A stretch of DNA of 64,000 bases from Vagococcus humatus (GTDB lineage: Bacteria; Bacillota; Bacilli; Lactobacillales; Vagococcaceae): contig NZ_PXZH01000003.1 in assembly GCF_003950325.1 (NCBI RefSeq), positions 1-64,000 of the forward strand, given 5' to 3'. A model generated the notes under the pieces. The model searched no databases. It was not told where the DNA came from and saw only the letters and a list, made by a program, of their open reading frames with translations. A program made the translations under genes and the position numbers. Positions 53,842 to 63,354 of this stretch are shown piece by piece; positions within the stretch are counted from its first letter, which is position 1; each line of letters opens with the position of its first letter.

Positions 53842-54966
53842 TTACCAAATATTAAATTCTTTCCCTTGTAATCTCAACAATGCTTCTATGAAAAAATAAT
53901 CTGTATATATAATAGGTACTTCATTCTCAACATCTCGATGAAACGCTACTGTTCCGCCACCAATTATGCCATCATGATCCAATTCGAAATCTGCAAATTT
54001 ATTGATAGTATTATCTACTATTTTTTTTGCAATATTTTGATATAATATAGCATCATTTTCTTCTAGATGACTAGACAATTCTAACAATCCACAAGCTGCA
54101 CATAATCCTGCACTAGTGTCATGTCTCTCATCATCTTTAGGTGCTCTAAAATCAACTAAAGGTATATAACCACTCTGTGAAATGTTAGCTATAAAATAAT
54201 TAGCAACTTTTTTAGCAGCAACTAAATAGTCTGTATTTTTCGTATATTTATAACTAAGAGCTAATCCATAAATCCCCCAACTTTGTCCCCTTGTCCAAGC
54301 TGAATCCGCCGCATACCCTTGACCTGCTAATTCTTTTATATACTCGCCAGTTTTTGGATCAAATACCGCTATATGACTGCATGAACCATCCGGTCTAACC
54401 ATATACGTTAATACAGTATTAACATGTTCTTCTGCTATCTCCTTGAACCGTGGATCTCCTGTTTCTTCTGTAGCCCAATACAAAAGAGGAACATTCATCA
54501 AACTGTCAATGATTACCCATCCTGTTTTTTCTTCATTCCAACATCTTAAAAATTTTCCCTTTGGATTATAACGCCCTGCCAGCAGCGTCGCTGCATGCAA
54601 TCCTCTAGTTCTTGAAACTTCATTTCCTGTTTGTTTGTAATTAGCAACAGAGGTTAATTGCCACATAAATCCCACATCATGGTGTAAATCTTCAAATAGC
54701 ATTAAAGCTTTATCTAATAATTCTTCATTTTTTTCTGCTGCCTTTTTATATTTTTCGTTTTTAGATGAATTATAAAGTTGCCACAATTGTCCACCCCAAA
54801 AACCATTTGTCCACCAAGAGATATCCTCTTCCACCATATTTCTAAAAACACCATTAATAGGAATATAAGGGATTCCCCCTTTTAATCGTTCAATTTCCCA
54901 TAGTACTTTTCTCTCAGTCAATTTTTCTATTTGCTCTAAATTTAAATTTTTTTTCACATCAATCAC
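53842..54966 (-). CDS. Unsaturated glucuronyl hydrolase, GH88
   Basis: GH88 enzymes cleave the unsaturated uronic acid that polysaccharide lyases leave at the non-reducing end. The 374-residue alpha/alpha-barrel protein has DISWWTNGFWGGQLWQLY (about 48-65), the catalytic Asp in VIIDSLMNVPLLYWA (about 151-165) and the second in ADSAWTRGQSWGIYGL (about 221-236). No signal peptide, so its substrate is imported first. It directly follows the ABC permease genes. Confidence 0.92.
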   Translation of the reverse strand: MIDVKKNLNLEQIEKLTERKVLWEIERLKGGIPYIPINGVFRNMVEEDISWWTNGFWGGQLWQLYNSSKNEKYKKAAEKNEELLDKALMLFEDLHHDVGFMWQLTSVANYKQTGNEVSRTRGLHAATLLAGRYNPKGKFLRCWNEEKTGWVIIDSLMNVPLLYWATEETGDPRFKEIAEEHVNTVLTYMVRPDGSCSHIAVFDPKTGEYIKELAGQGYAADSAWTRGQSWGIYGLALSYKYTKNTDYLVAAKKVANYFIANISQSGYIPLVDFRAPKDDERHDTSAGLCAACGLLELSSHLEENDAILYQNIAKKIVDNTINKFADFELDHDGIIGGGTVAFHRDVENEVPIIYTDYFFIEALLRLQGKEFNIW

Positions 54967-54987
54967 CTTACATCACCTTTCTAATAT

Positions 54988-55839
54988 TTAACCTTTCATT
55001 CCAGATGTTGCTATACCTTCTACAAAGTATTTTTGCATAGATAAAAATACAACTGCTACAGGAATGATTGAAACAACTGATGCAGCCATAATCAGAGAAT
55101 ATTCTGCATCAAACTGGGATACAAACATTCTTAAACCAAGCTGAATTGTTTTATTTTCTGTACTATTTAAGTAAATAAAAGGACCCATATAATCATTCCA
55201 AGTGTTAACAAATGTTATTATAGTCAAACTTGCTATAGCTGGTTTTGTTAAAGGTAAAATAATTTTCCAATAAATACCCCATTCAGATAATCCATCAATT
55301 CTAGCGGATTCGCATAACTCATCAGGTATAGACATATAATATTGACGCATTAAAAATACACCGAAGCAGTTAAAAGCTTGCATAAGAATTAAAGCCCATA
55401 AATTGTCTGTTAATCCTAACCCTTTCATCATTATGAACTGAGGAATCATATATACTTGCCATGGAACAGCTATAGTACCTATATAGGCTAAAAACAATAC
55501 ATCTCTTCCTTTAAATTGAGCTTTTGAAAACCCATATGCAGCAAAACTACTCGTTAATAATTGAATTAATGTAATAACTACAGATAAAAATATTGTGTTT
55601 TTAAAAAACATAGTCAATGGAACTTTTTTCCAAATATTTATAAAGTTTTCAAAATGAAATTCTTTAGGTATCCATTGTATAGGAACTGTAAAAACTTGAT
55701 TACTGGATTTAACTGACGCTGATAGCATCCAAATAAAAGGTACTAAAACAAATATTGATAAAACAATGAGAGCTATATAAATCACAATATTTTTTATTAC
55801 TTTATTATTTTTTTCTTTTTTAACAACTGATTGATCCAT
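54988..55839 (-). CDS. Carbohydrate ABC transporter permease (MalG type)
   Basis: The 283-residue protein has six membrane segments and the EAA loop CESARIDGLSEWGIYWKIILPLTKPA (about 183-208, positions only) that contacts the ATPase. The C-terminus EGIATSGMKG is characteristic of MalG-like permeases. It pairs with the permease encoded upstream; no ATPase gene is present, so a shared MsmK-type ATPase elsewhere is likely. Confidence 0.92.
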   Translation of the reverse strand: MDQSVVKKEKNNKVIKNIVIYIALIVLSIFVLVPFIWMLSASVKSSNQVFTVPIQWIPKEFHFENFINIWKKVPLTMFFKNTIFLSVVITLIQLLTSSFAAYGFSKAQFKGRDVLFLAYIGTIAVPWQVYMIPQFIMMKGLGLTDNLWALILMQAFNCFGVFLMRQYYMSIPDELCESARIDGLSEWGIYWKIILPLTKPAIASLTIITFVNTWNDYMGPFIYLNSTENKTIQLGLRMFVSQFDAEYSLIMAASVVSIIPVAVVFLSMQKYFVEGIATSGMKG

Positions 55840-55854
55840 AAAATCTCCTCCATT

Positions 55855-56754
55855 CTATGCTTGAGCATTTTTCTTTTCAATCCTAAATTGAAACACAGTA
55901 ATACTTAGTACTATAATAAATAAAATAAATGAAATAGCTGAAGCATAACCAAATCTAAAATTAACAAATGCTTCATTATAAATTTCATAAACCAATACAT
56001 TAGTTGCTCTACCAGGCCCACCTTCTGTCATTACCTGTACTAAGTCAAACACTTTAAAACTATTGATTGTTAACATGATTAAGACAAAAAAAGTAGTTGG
56101 GCGTAAAGATGGTAATGTAACATTTCTAAATTGTTCCCATTTTCCTGCTCCATCAATAGAACTTGCTTCATATAATTCTTTTGGAATACCTTGCAGTCCT
56201 GCTAAATAGAGAATCATATAATATCCCATACTTCTCCACACACTTACAATAATAATGGCTGGCATTGCCCATTTAGAACTAGATGTCCATCCAGGTAATG
56301 TTGTAAAAAAATGTTGTAAAAATTGATTGATAGGTCCCATAGTCGGATGAAAAAGCATATTCCAGACTACAGCAACCGCTACAAGAGAAGTGATATATGG
56401 GAAAAAGAAAATAGTTCTAAAGATACCTATTCCTCTAATTTTTTTATTTAATAATAATGCCAGACCTAACGCACAAATCATCGTTAACGGAACCACTCCT
56501 ATAGAATAATAAAAAGTATTCTTAAGAGATATCCAAAAGGTAGCATCTCCAAATAGCTCTTTAAAGTTATTTAACCCTATAAATTTAGGTTTGCTAAATG
56601 AGTCCCAATCTGAAAAAGCTAATATAAAAGAAAATACAATCGGTATAAGCGTAAATATAAAAAAGCCAATGAAGTTTGGTAAAATGAAACTCCAAGAAAT
56701 TAATGTTTTTTTTCTTTTGTTCCATTTATTTTTCTTTAGGCGATTTGAATTCAT
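55855..56754 (-). CDS. Sugar ABC transporter permease (MalF type)
   Basis: The 299-residue protein has six membrane segments, the first at about 18-42 (LISWSFILPNFIGFFIFTLI), and the EAA loop LYEASSIDGAGKWEQFRNVTLPSLRP (about 190-215, positions only). It forms the channel together with the MalG-type protein 15 bases downstream. Confidence 0.92.
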   Translation of the reverse strand: MNSNRLKKNKWNKRKKTLISWSFILPNFIGFFIFTLIPIVFSFILAFSDWDSFSKPKFIGLNNFKELFGDATFWISLKNTFYYSIGVVPLTMICALGLALLLNKKIRGIGIFRTIFFFPYITSLVAVAVVWNMLFHPTMGPINQFLQHFFTTLPGWTSSSKWAMPAIIIVSVWRSMGYYMILYLAGLQGIPKELYEASSIDGAGKWEQFRNVTLPSLRPTTFFVLIMLTINSFKVFDLVQVMTEGGPGRATNVLVYEIYNEAFVNFRFGYASAISFILFIIVLSITVFQFRIEKKNAQA

Positions 56755-56809
56755 AGATATTCCCCTTTCTTATATCTTTAATTAATAACAAATGTTTGCT
56801 TAACTTAAA

Positions 56810-56916
56810 TAAAAAAGCAAAAGCAGTTTGGTCACAATACAATGAACTGCTTAGAAGAGTAAAACTTATGGACCCTCTTTTAGCTCTTGTTAGACACTGC
56901 TTTTGCTAATCATAAA
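56810..56916 (-). promoter_or_regulatory. Long hairpin between binding-protein and permease genes
   Basis: On the minus strand AGCAAAAGCAGT (outer arm, about 56898-56910) can pair with ACTGCTTTTGCT (about 56815-56827), followed by TTTTTTA; GCAGTT/AACTGC is an alternative inner stem. It looks like an intercistronic attenuator that lowers permease relative to binding-protein expression. Confidence 0.6.
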
Positions 56917-56946
56917 TAAAAACTGTTAATTCTAACCTATATAAAA

Positions 56947-58230
56947 TTATTTAATTCCTTTAATACGTGATTCCATATTACTGATTCCTTTGTCTAATGA
57001 AACGTCCTCTACCATAATCAAGTCATGCTCTTCTCCTAAAACTTTAGTAATTTCTGCTGCAGAAGCATTGGCAGCATGTTCAAAACCATTTTTATCAGGA
57101 TATAATGCTTGTTTAGACATCTCATCTTGTGGCATACCAGGAATAGAAAATAGCGTTTCTAAAATTTCTTCATTTTGATAAGCTGTAGTTATACCAATTT
57201 CAGATAATACTTTTGCTCCTTCTTTTCCGCTACAAAATTCCACAAACTTTCTTGCTAGCTTAGCATTAGCAGCATTTTTATTGACAGCCATACCTGCTGG
57301 TCCACCGTACGTAATAACTTCATTAGAATCTTTTCTTTGTGGGATAGGGGCCATTCCCCAATCTAAATCTACAGTTCCAGCTTCTGTGCCTTTCAACAAA
57401 CTAGATATGTAAAATGATCCCATTATCATAGTAGCTGCTTTTTCAGTTTCAAATACTGATGAATAAGTTGTGTTGGTTGTTTTTATTGTAGCGTAATCCA
57501 TTACGCTTCCTTCATTTTGCATATTAAGAAATATATTGTAATAGTCCTTTAGGAATCCATATTTTCCTTTTAATAAATCGTTATTAGTTTGATTAGCTGC
57601 AGTCGCTTGCACAATTGGGAACCATTTGTGGTGATAACCCCCATATACTTTCTCTGCTTCGTTACTTCCACTTGTCATTTTTTTAGCCATTTCTTGGTAA
57701 CTTTCCCAAGTTAACTTTTCTGGGTAGCTAACTCCCGCTTTATCAAACAATTTTTTATTATAGAACAAAACATAAGTATCTTTTCTAAATGGCAGCGCGT
57801 ACAATTTGCCATCTTCTGTTCTATAACTTTCTAAATTCTCACCATAACTTTTAATGTCTTCTTCTGATAATTTATCAGAATACGTGCTTAAATCTAATAA
57901 CTGTTTTTTATTAGCATAATTTACATAACTTCCTACATCTTTCATAGCAAGTACATCTGTTTTGTCACCGCTTGCTAACAATGTTGTTATTTTGTTTTCA
58001 TATGCACCAGGATCTATATCCACAATTTTAACTTTAGCATCGTGTTTGTCTTCAAAAGATTCTACTAACGCTTTAAATTCTGTATTTTGATCATACCCCC
58101 AAACAGCTAAAGATATTTCATTGTTATCACTTGTTTTGTCTTTAGCTTTTTCTCCTTTTGAACAACCTGTTGTTACAAATAGTAAACATAATGCCATAAT
58201 TGCTAAAAAACTCAACTTTTTCTTCCCCAT
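56947..58230 (-). CDS. ABC transporter sugar-binding lipoprotein
   Basis: The 427-residue precursor has a signal peptide with the lipobox VTTGC (Cys near residue 23) and the family 1 solute-binding fold: NEISLAVWGYDQNTEFKALVESFE (about 38-61, positions only), YALPFRKDTYVLFYNKKLFDKAGV (about 144-167) and GGPAGMAVNKNA. The ATG at 58228-58230 has GGAGGG upstream. First gene of the operon that continues with both permeases, GH88, the heparinase-like gene and DUF2264. Confidence 0.9.
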   Translation of the reverse strand: MGKKKLSFLAIMALCLLFVTTGCSKGEKAKDKTSDNNEISLAVWGYDQNTEFKALVESFEDKHDAKVKIVDIDPGAYENKITTLLASGDKTDVLAMKDVGSYVNYANKKQLLDLSTYSDKLSEEDIKSYGENLESYRTEDGKLYALPFRKDTYVLFYNKKLFDKAGVSYPEKLTWESYQEMAKKMTSGSNEAEKVYGGYHHKWFPIVQATAANQTNNDLLKGKYGFLKDYYNIFLNMQNEGSVMDYATIKTTNTTYSSVFETEKAATMIMGSFYISSLLKGTEAGTVDLDWGMAPIPQRKDSNEVITYGGPAGMAVNKNAANAKLARKFVEFCSGKEGAKVLSEIGITTAYQNEEILETLFSIPGMPQDEMSKQALYPDKNGFEHAANASAAEITKVLGEEHDLIMVEDVSLDKGISNMESRIKGIK

Positions 58231-58260
58231 TACAATTCCCTCCACTGATTTGATACCTTT

Positions 58261-58289
58261 ATTTTAAATCATCATGTACGCATCACCAA
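58261..58289 (-). promoter_or_regulatory. Promoter of the ABC/GH88 operon
   Basis: TTGGTG (58284-58289), 17 bases and TAAAAT (58261-58266) on the minus strand. The -35 is weak and touches the direct-repeat operator, as for AraC-activated promoters. Confidence 0.65.
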
Positions 58290-58327
58290 TACAAAAAGAA
58301 ACTAAAACAATACAAAAAGAAACTAAA
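58288..58327. promoter_or_regulatory. Direct-repeat operator, probable AraC-family site
   Basis: AATACAAAAAGAAACTAAA occurs twice without mismatch (58288-58306 and 58309-58327), exactly 21 bases apart. Two-turn direct repeats next to a weak -35 are the usual binding site of AraC-family activators; the regulator gene lies right beside it. Confidence 0.8.
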
Positions 58328-58479
58328 TAAAAACCCTTACATATTTAAAAAAGCTAAATTATACTAAAAAATTAGCTTTTTATGTAAAAAATTAAGTTGT
58401 TTTTTGCATTTTATGAGTAAATAATGTAATCTATTAATTAATCTATACACTTCAGTAATACATTGAAAGGATTTTGTAT

Positions 58480-59316
58480 ATGAACTATAACATTGAGCAT
58501 TTTGCTTCTAATACTCTAAGCTCCCACGGAAACACAGAAGAAACTATGCACTTTGCTCCACATCTACATAATCATTATGAATTAAACTTATTTATTAGCG
58601 GCGATATTAGCTTTTTTATTGATGGAGAATTATTTAAGCCTACTAAAGGAGATCTATTCCTCATTAATAGCACACGTATTCATGGTCCAAAAATACTATC
58701 AAAATCCAGTTACGAACGAGCAATTATTCATTTTTCCTCTAAACTTATTCAACTCATACCACAAGAATCTCTTGATTTATTAAAAATTTTTGAAACAAAA
58801 AATATGATTCATTTAAATCAAGCGGAAACGCAAACTTTTATACAAATTACTGATAAATTACAAAATTTAGAAGAAATAAATCAAGAATTGTTTGGTAAGA
58901 ATATACTAATGCAAGTATATTTAATTGAAATTTTAATACTTATCAATCAAACAGCTACAAACTGTAATTTAGATGAATCTTTTTTGACTAATGATGAATT
59001 ATCACCAATTGTGAGCCAAATTATTCACCTTATACAAGAAAACTTAGACCAAACCCTTTCTCTTAATACAATTGAAAAAAAATTAAATATGAATAAACAT
59101 TATCTCAACCGACTATTTAAAGCAGAGCTAGGAATATCTATTTATCAATTTATACAGCTAAATAAAATTTCTTTAGCGAAAAAACTACTTTACCAAGGTA
59201 TATCTGTAACTGAAGTTTGTGAACAACTTGCCTATAAAGATTACTCTACTTTTGCACGGGCATTTAAACGTGTGACTGAACTTTCTCCAACCAATTATGT
59301 TAAATCTATGCTCTAG
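58480..59316 (+). CDS. AraC-family regulator of the polysaccharide locus
   Basis: The 278-residue protein has an N-terminal cupin-type sensor domain (HFAPHLHNHYELNLFISGDISFFIDGE, about 26-52, positions only) and a C-terminal AraC domain (SLNTIEKKLNMNKHYLNRLFKAELG, about 189-213; VTEVCEQLAYKDYSTFARAFKR, about 242-263). ATG at 58480 follows AAAGGA; an in-frame TTG six bases upstream is less likely. It diverges from the ABC operon and probably activates it through the direct repeats. Confidence 0.9.
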   Translation: MNYNIEHFASNTLSSHGNTEETMHFAPHLHNHYELNLFISGDISFFIDGELFKPTKGDLFLINSTRIHGPKILSKSSYERAIIHFSSKLIQLIPQESLDLLKIFETKNMIHLNQAETQTFIQITDKLQNLEEINQELFGKNILMQVYLIEILILINQTATNCNLDESFLTNDELSPIVSQIIHLIQENLDQTLSLNTIEKKLNMNKHYLNRLFKAELGISIYQFIQLNKISLAKKLLYQGISVTEVCEQLAYKDYSTFARAFKRVTELSPTNYVKSML

Positions 59317-59340
59317 TAACTAGTAGAAAGGATTCATACT

Positions 59341-59982
59341 ATGGATAATCATTTGTTTTATAAAATTAGTAATACTATTTATCAAGGACTGCTATGTAAC
59401 TGTTGTTTTGCTCTAAGCAACTTACCTATATTTTTATATATTTTATTTTTTTCACATTCTAATAATATTATAATTGGTATGTTTCTTATAGGTATAACCT
59501 TACTTCCTAGCTTAAGCTCATTGCTTTTCTGTATTCATATTATTAGTGAAAATAACGGAGTTCGTATTTTTTCTACCTATTTTTCTAATTTCAAAAAATC
59601 TTTCTTCAAAATATTACCTTTTTCTATTATTTTTAGTGTTGTTTCTCTCACGTTTATTTATTTTTTTAGATTTAGAACTTCACTTCCCCCATTTATAGTT
59701 TTATTATTTATATTTAGTAGCAGTTTATTTACTCCAATTCTTTTGAACTTTTCTTATTATACTAGTTTGAATTTAGAAAAAACTAGTAAATCTATCTTTT
59801 TGTTTGCTGTTTATATTTCTATAAGAAAATGGTATTTATCAATAATCAATTTACTGGCTTATCTTTTACTTCTTTTAGCTTGTTTATTTAATCCTATATT
59901 AGGTTTCTTAATCGTCCCAATTTTTATAGGTTCAGGCATATATATTAGTTGCCAATCATTATCTAAAAACATAACAAATTAA
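59341..59982 (+). CDS. YesL-like DUF624 membrane protein
   Basis: The 213-residue protein has five or six hydrophobic segments and the DUF624 pattern (N-terminal FYKISNTIYQGLLCNCCFALSNLPIFL; second segment GMFLIGITLLPSLSSLLFCI, about 46-65). YesL-type proteins accompany oligosaccharide ABC transporters in Gram-positive bacteria, but their role is unknown. It follows the AraC gene by 24 bases and shares its transcript. Confidence 0.75.
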   Translation: MDNHLFYKISNTIYQGLLCNCCFALSNLPIFLYILFFSHSNNIIIGMFLIGITLLPSLSSLLFCIHIISENNGVRIFSTYFSNFKKSFFKILPFSIIFSVVSLTFIYFFRFRTSLPPFIVLLFIFSSSLFTPILLNFSYYTSLNLEKTSKSIFLFAVYISIRKWYLSIINLLAYLLLLLACLFNPILGFLIVPIFIGSGIYISCQSLSKNITN

Positions 59983-59994
59983 TATTAGCTCCTA

Positions 59995-60036
59995 AAAAAA
60001 GTTGTATAGAGAACTTTTTCTCAATACAACTTTTTT
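59995..60036. terminator. Bidirectional terminator
   Basis: AAAAAAGTTGTAT(A)GAGAA pairs with TTCTC(A)ATACAACTTTTTT. Confidence 0.88.
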
Positions 60037-60126
60037 ATAATAATTCATTTAATTATCTACCTATTAAATAAATGAATCCGGTAAAAAAACACACTATTTA
60101 TTGCTCTTAATTTGCTTCAAATATTG

Positions 60127-61683
60127 TTATTCTTCTATATTTTTCAACCATATAGGAGACCCCCAAGCTACTTGACCATCACTTTGAAATACTTTAACAA
60201 AATAAGATTCTTCTCCAATTAAAGGAGGAACAACTTCAAAATATGTTTCCACTTCATATGCTTCTTTAACAAATCCTTGATAAATTTTTGCCTTATAGGC
60301 ATTATGATACCACCCATCACTACGATAAAAATCTTGCAAATCTGACAAATTTTTAACTAACTTCCTAGCCTCTTTCTCAAAAACAAATAGATGACTTTTT
60401 TGTAATATATCTAAAACAGAATAGATTATTTTTTCTCCATCTAAATCAATTTGAATTTCACTTGTAATAGGAGCTTCAATTTCAAAAATATACCCTTCGT
60501 TTTTCATGCTACCATCTCGCATCCAATGATCTGTATCCGTATTTTTTTGAGATTTACAGTTGAAGTCTACAGTGCGTTGGTCTGTAGATATATTAAACGT
60601 ATTATCAAAAGAGTTAAAAATGGATTCAACTGATTTAATTTTCCCCTCTGTTTTCAGAGTACCTTTCCAATTTTTTTCGTATACATTAGGAAAAATTTTC
60701 ACGTTAGGTCCCCAACCACATTCAAGTTTAAATTTAAAACAAACAGTTTCTTTTTGACTTCTCTCTTTACAAGAAGATTTTGGAATATATATATCTATTA
60801 ATTGAGTATTTTTATATAATTCTATCCGTTCTACACAGCTATTAGCAACTATCGATACATACATCTGACTTTTTTTATTGTTAGTTGATATAATACTGCC
60901 CATTGGATGACCTTCTAACTCTGTCCACACTGTTATCCTAGAATCTGTAAATCCAAAAGTTCGACGTTCTTTAAAGGCATTCCAAATAGATTCTTTGGTA
61001 TAGCTCTCTGCCCACACACCTGCCCTCCCATTTTTCACCAGTGCTGGAATTTCATGATTATCTCCTGAAGCAATGACCCCAAAATGATACCCTTGTTTTA
61101 ATCCATCTAATACTGTCCCCCCGTCTACGCGAGGTCCCATATGTATATGACGATCCATAGCAAGATTAGTTTGATCTTTTTCAGAACTACCATGATGAGA
61201 ATATATTTCAACTAAAGGCGAAAATTCTTCATTGTGTGTTAACCAATTTTTACCCCGGTTTCCCACTGAATAACCTAGATGATGAGGAATCCCAATCACT
61301 TCTCTTCCCTTAAAGGAATTTACTAACTCTTCATATCGTTTAGGGAGTAAAATATCTCCTGTATCTTTTTGAAAATAAATATTATGATCTCCATCTAATC
61401 CTGCACCTTGCCATTCATAACCTAAGAAGCTAATAAAATTATCTTCTTTATTTTTTTTATTTAAAAATTTTTTAATTTCTCCCCATTGATGATGCATTTT
61501 CTCAAAATCTATTTCTTCTTCTGTTTTATATCCATTTTTGACTTCTATCATGTGGTATGGATAATACGCTATAGTAAAAAAGTCACTTACTTTTTTACTA
61601 TGTTCGTACCATTTATCTAATAAATCTATTTGATTCGGATGCAAATTCAAATGTAAATCGGTAATGTAACTATTATATGTCAT
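60127..61683 (-). CDS. DUF3604/PHP-like metal-dependent protein
   Basis: The 518-residue protein shows a PHP-like metal site spread along the N-terminal 220 residues: DLHLNLHPNQ (9-18), FLGYEWQG (about 85-92), GIPHHLGY (about 130-137), EIYSHHGSSE (about 160-169) and ASGDNHE (about 211-217). This fits DUF3604, a family of putative phosphoesterase-like enzymes often seen in polysaccharide loci with sulfatases or lyases. The C-terminal 250 residues are beta-rich. No signal peptide. It is the last gene of the PTS operon. The reaction is unknown. Confidence 0.7.
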   Translation of the reverse strand: MTYNSYITDLHLNLHPNQIDLLDKWYEHSKKVSDFFTIAYYPYHMIEVKNGYKTEEEIDFEKMHHQWGEIKKFLNKKNKEDNFISFLGYEWQGAGLDGDHNIYFQKDTGDILLPKRYEELVNSFKGREVIGIPHHLGYSVGNRGKNWLTHNEEFSPLVEIYSHHGSSEKDQTNLAMDRHIHMGPRVDGGTVLDGLKQGYHFGVIASGDNHEIPALVKNGRAGVWAESYTKESIWNAFKERRTFGFTDSRITVWTELEGHPMGSIISTNNKKSQMYVSIVANSCVERIELYKNTQLIDIYIPKSSCKERSQKETVCFKFKLECGWGPNVKIFPNVYEKNWKGTLKTEGKIKSVESIFNSFDNTFNISTDQRTVDFNCKSQKNTDTDHWMRDGSMKNEGYIFEIEAPITSEIQIDLDGEKIIYSVLDILQKSHLFVFEKEARKLVKNLSDLQDFYRSDGWYHNAYKAKIYQGFVKEAYEVETYFEVVPPLIGEESYFVKVFQSDGQVAWGSPIWLKNIEE

Positions 61684-61698
61684 GATTAAAACTCCTTA

Positions 61699-62526
61699 TT
61701 ATAAAATTTGAAACAAAAGTATTATTGCAACAGCTAATAATGAAGCACACACTAATCTAACAAATGACCACTTTTTTTTAGATAGAAAAAAATAATAAGT
61801 AAGCAAAATAAATATGGATATAAAGCCAAACATTGGTTGCTCCATTATTTTTTGCATAGTCATTCCATTCTTATCAAATAAAAATTGAGTACTCGTAATT
61901 ACCTCAGACGTTACTACAGTTGCTCCTCCAATCACAATTAATCCAAATACTGTTACTACTTGTACGATTTTGTTTTTAATTTTTTCATTTTTTAATATTT
62001 TAATAGCATCTAACCCCAATAAATAACCTTTAATAAATAAAAAATGACGTATGAAAATTACTAACACTATCCATAATATTAAAAAAACTATTAATCCAAG
62101 AAGTGAACCATTAGCAGATAAGCCAATTGCTATACTTAATAAAATAGGATTAACCATCCCAACTAGGAAAGAATCTCCTAAACTAGCTATAGGCCCCATT
62201 AAAACATTTTTCGTCTGAAGAATAGCACTTGGCTCTTGATTATCTTGATTATTAGCATATTCTTCTTCTAATGATAATACTATGCCAGGTATAATGGATC
62301 CTAGTTGAGGTTCTGTATTGAAAAATGTTACATGGCGTTTTAATGCTTTAGACAACCCTACTTGATCATGTTCGTAAAGTTTTTCTAACGAACCAGATAA
62401 ACTATGTGCAAAACCTGTTCCCATCATGTATTCATAATTTTGAGTGCTCAAAGCAAAAAAAATCCATCTCCATGAGGCTAACCAAATATCTTTTTTAGAT
62501 AATTTCAACTCTTTGTCACTCCTCAT
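61699..62526 (-). CDS. PTS mannose/sorbose-family IID component
   Basis: The 275-residue membrane subunit has the family N-terminus SWRWIFFALSTQNYEYMMGTGFAHSLSGSLEKLY (about 20-53, positions only), GIVLSLEEEYAN and NVLMGPIASLGDSFLVGMVNPILLSIAIGL. It completes the sugar channel with IIC. ATG at 62524-62526 after GGAGGG is chosen; it overlaps the IIC gene by 11 bases. Confidence 0.92.
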   Translation of the reverse strand: MRSDKELKLSKKDIWLASWRWIFFALSTQNYEYMMGTGFAHSLSGSLEKLYEHDQVGLSKALKRHVTFFNTEPQLGSIIPGIVLSLEEEYANNQDNQEPSAILQTKNVLMGPIASLGDSFLVGMVNPILLSIAIGLSANGSLLGLIVFLILWIVLVIFIRHFLFIKGYLLGLDAIKILKNEKIKNKIVQVVTVFGLIVIGGATVVTSEVITSTQFLFDKNGMTMQKIMEQPMFGFISIFILLTYYFFLSKKKWSFVRLVCASLLAVAIILLFQIL

Positions 62527-63340
62527 AATCACCCTCCTCTTCTATGTTATTTCTTTGAAGAGTATCTTGTTGAACTAAGATGGTTTCAGAACAGCCTTTT
62601 GTATACGCTAATAGATAAATAATGGAAATGAAAAATGCCACTAATATTAAATGAAGCATACTTAATTTAAATATAAAACACATTAACCATCCAAATAAAA
62701 AAAGAACCATCATCCAACCTTCATTAATTATTTGATTTAACAACATTGAAAAACCTATTAAGGGAATAACTCTTCCACTAATTACCAAAAAATAAACTAC
62801 TACTTCTGGTACTATCTCTAATACTTTTGTAATAACTGGAGAACCAAAATAACATAATAATAGTACAACAGAAAAGCGTTCTAAAAAGGAGATGGACGTT
62901 CCACAAATATTTATCCATCTAATTTTTCTTGCATCTCCAGTTTCAGCATAAGTCATCGCTTTTTTTGAAAAACAGACCTGAGCTGACATGGTTAATTGAT
63001 TTAAATAAACACCTAATAAACCTAAAGGGATTGCTAACATTACTGCTACTTCTGGATGAGTATGTGAAGAAATAGCTATAGATATACCAACAAAACTAGC
63101 TAAATTGACATCGGAATGCATCGCACTTCCCGGTGTGATTTGACCTATATAAAGAGCTTGAATCAATATTCCGCAAAATATTCCCAAGTAAATATCTCCT
63201 AAAATAAATCCACAAATCCCCCCTGCAACCAACGGACGTCCAATCCCATACCATCCACCAGTAGTACCAAAGAACCACGGTACTTGATTTCTTCCTAAAT
63301 AAGCAAAGATTCCAATTAATGACGCTTGCCATAAAGACAT
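62516..63340 (-). CDS. PTS mannose/sorbose-family IIC component
   Basis: The 274-residue membrane protein has about eight hydrophobic segments and family patterns GRPLVAGGICGFILGDIYLGIFCGILIQALYIG (about 34-66, positions only) and ITPGSAMHSDVNLASFVGISIAI. It forms the sugar pathway with IID. GGAGGG precedes the ATG. Confidence 0.92.
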   Translation of the reverse strand: MSLWQASLIGIFAYLGRNQVPWFFGTTGGWYGIGRPLVAGGICGFILGDIYLGIFCGILIQALYIGQITPGSAMHSDVNLASFVGISIAISSHTHPEVAVMLAIPLGLLGVYLNQLTMSAQVCFSKKAMTYAETGDARKIRWINICGTSISFLERFSVVLLLCYFGSPVITKVLEIVPEVVVYFLVISGRVIPLIGFSMLLNQIINEGWMMVLFLFGWLMCFIFKLSMLHLILVAFFISIIYLLAYTKGCSETILVQQDTLQRNNIEEEGDYEE

Positions 63341-63354
63341 ATTTTCCCTCCTCT

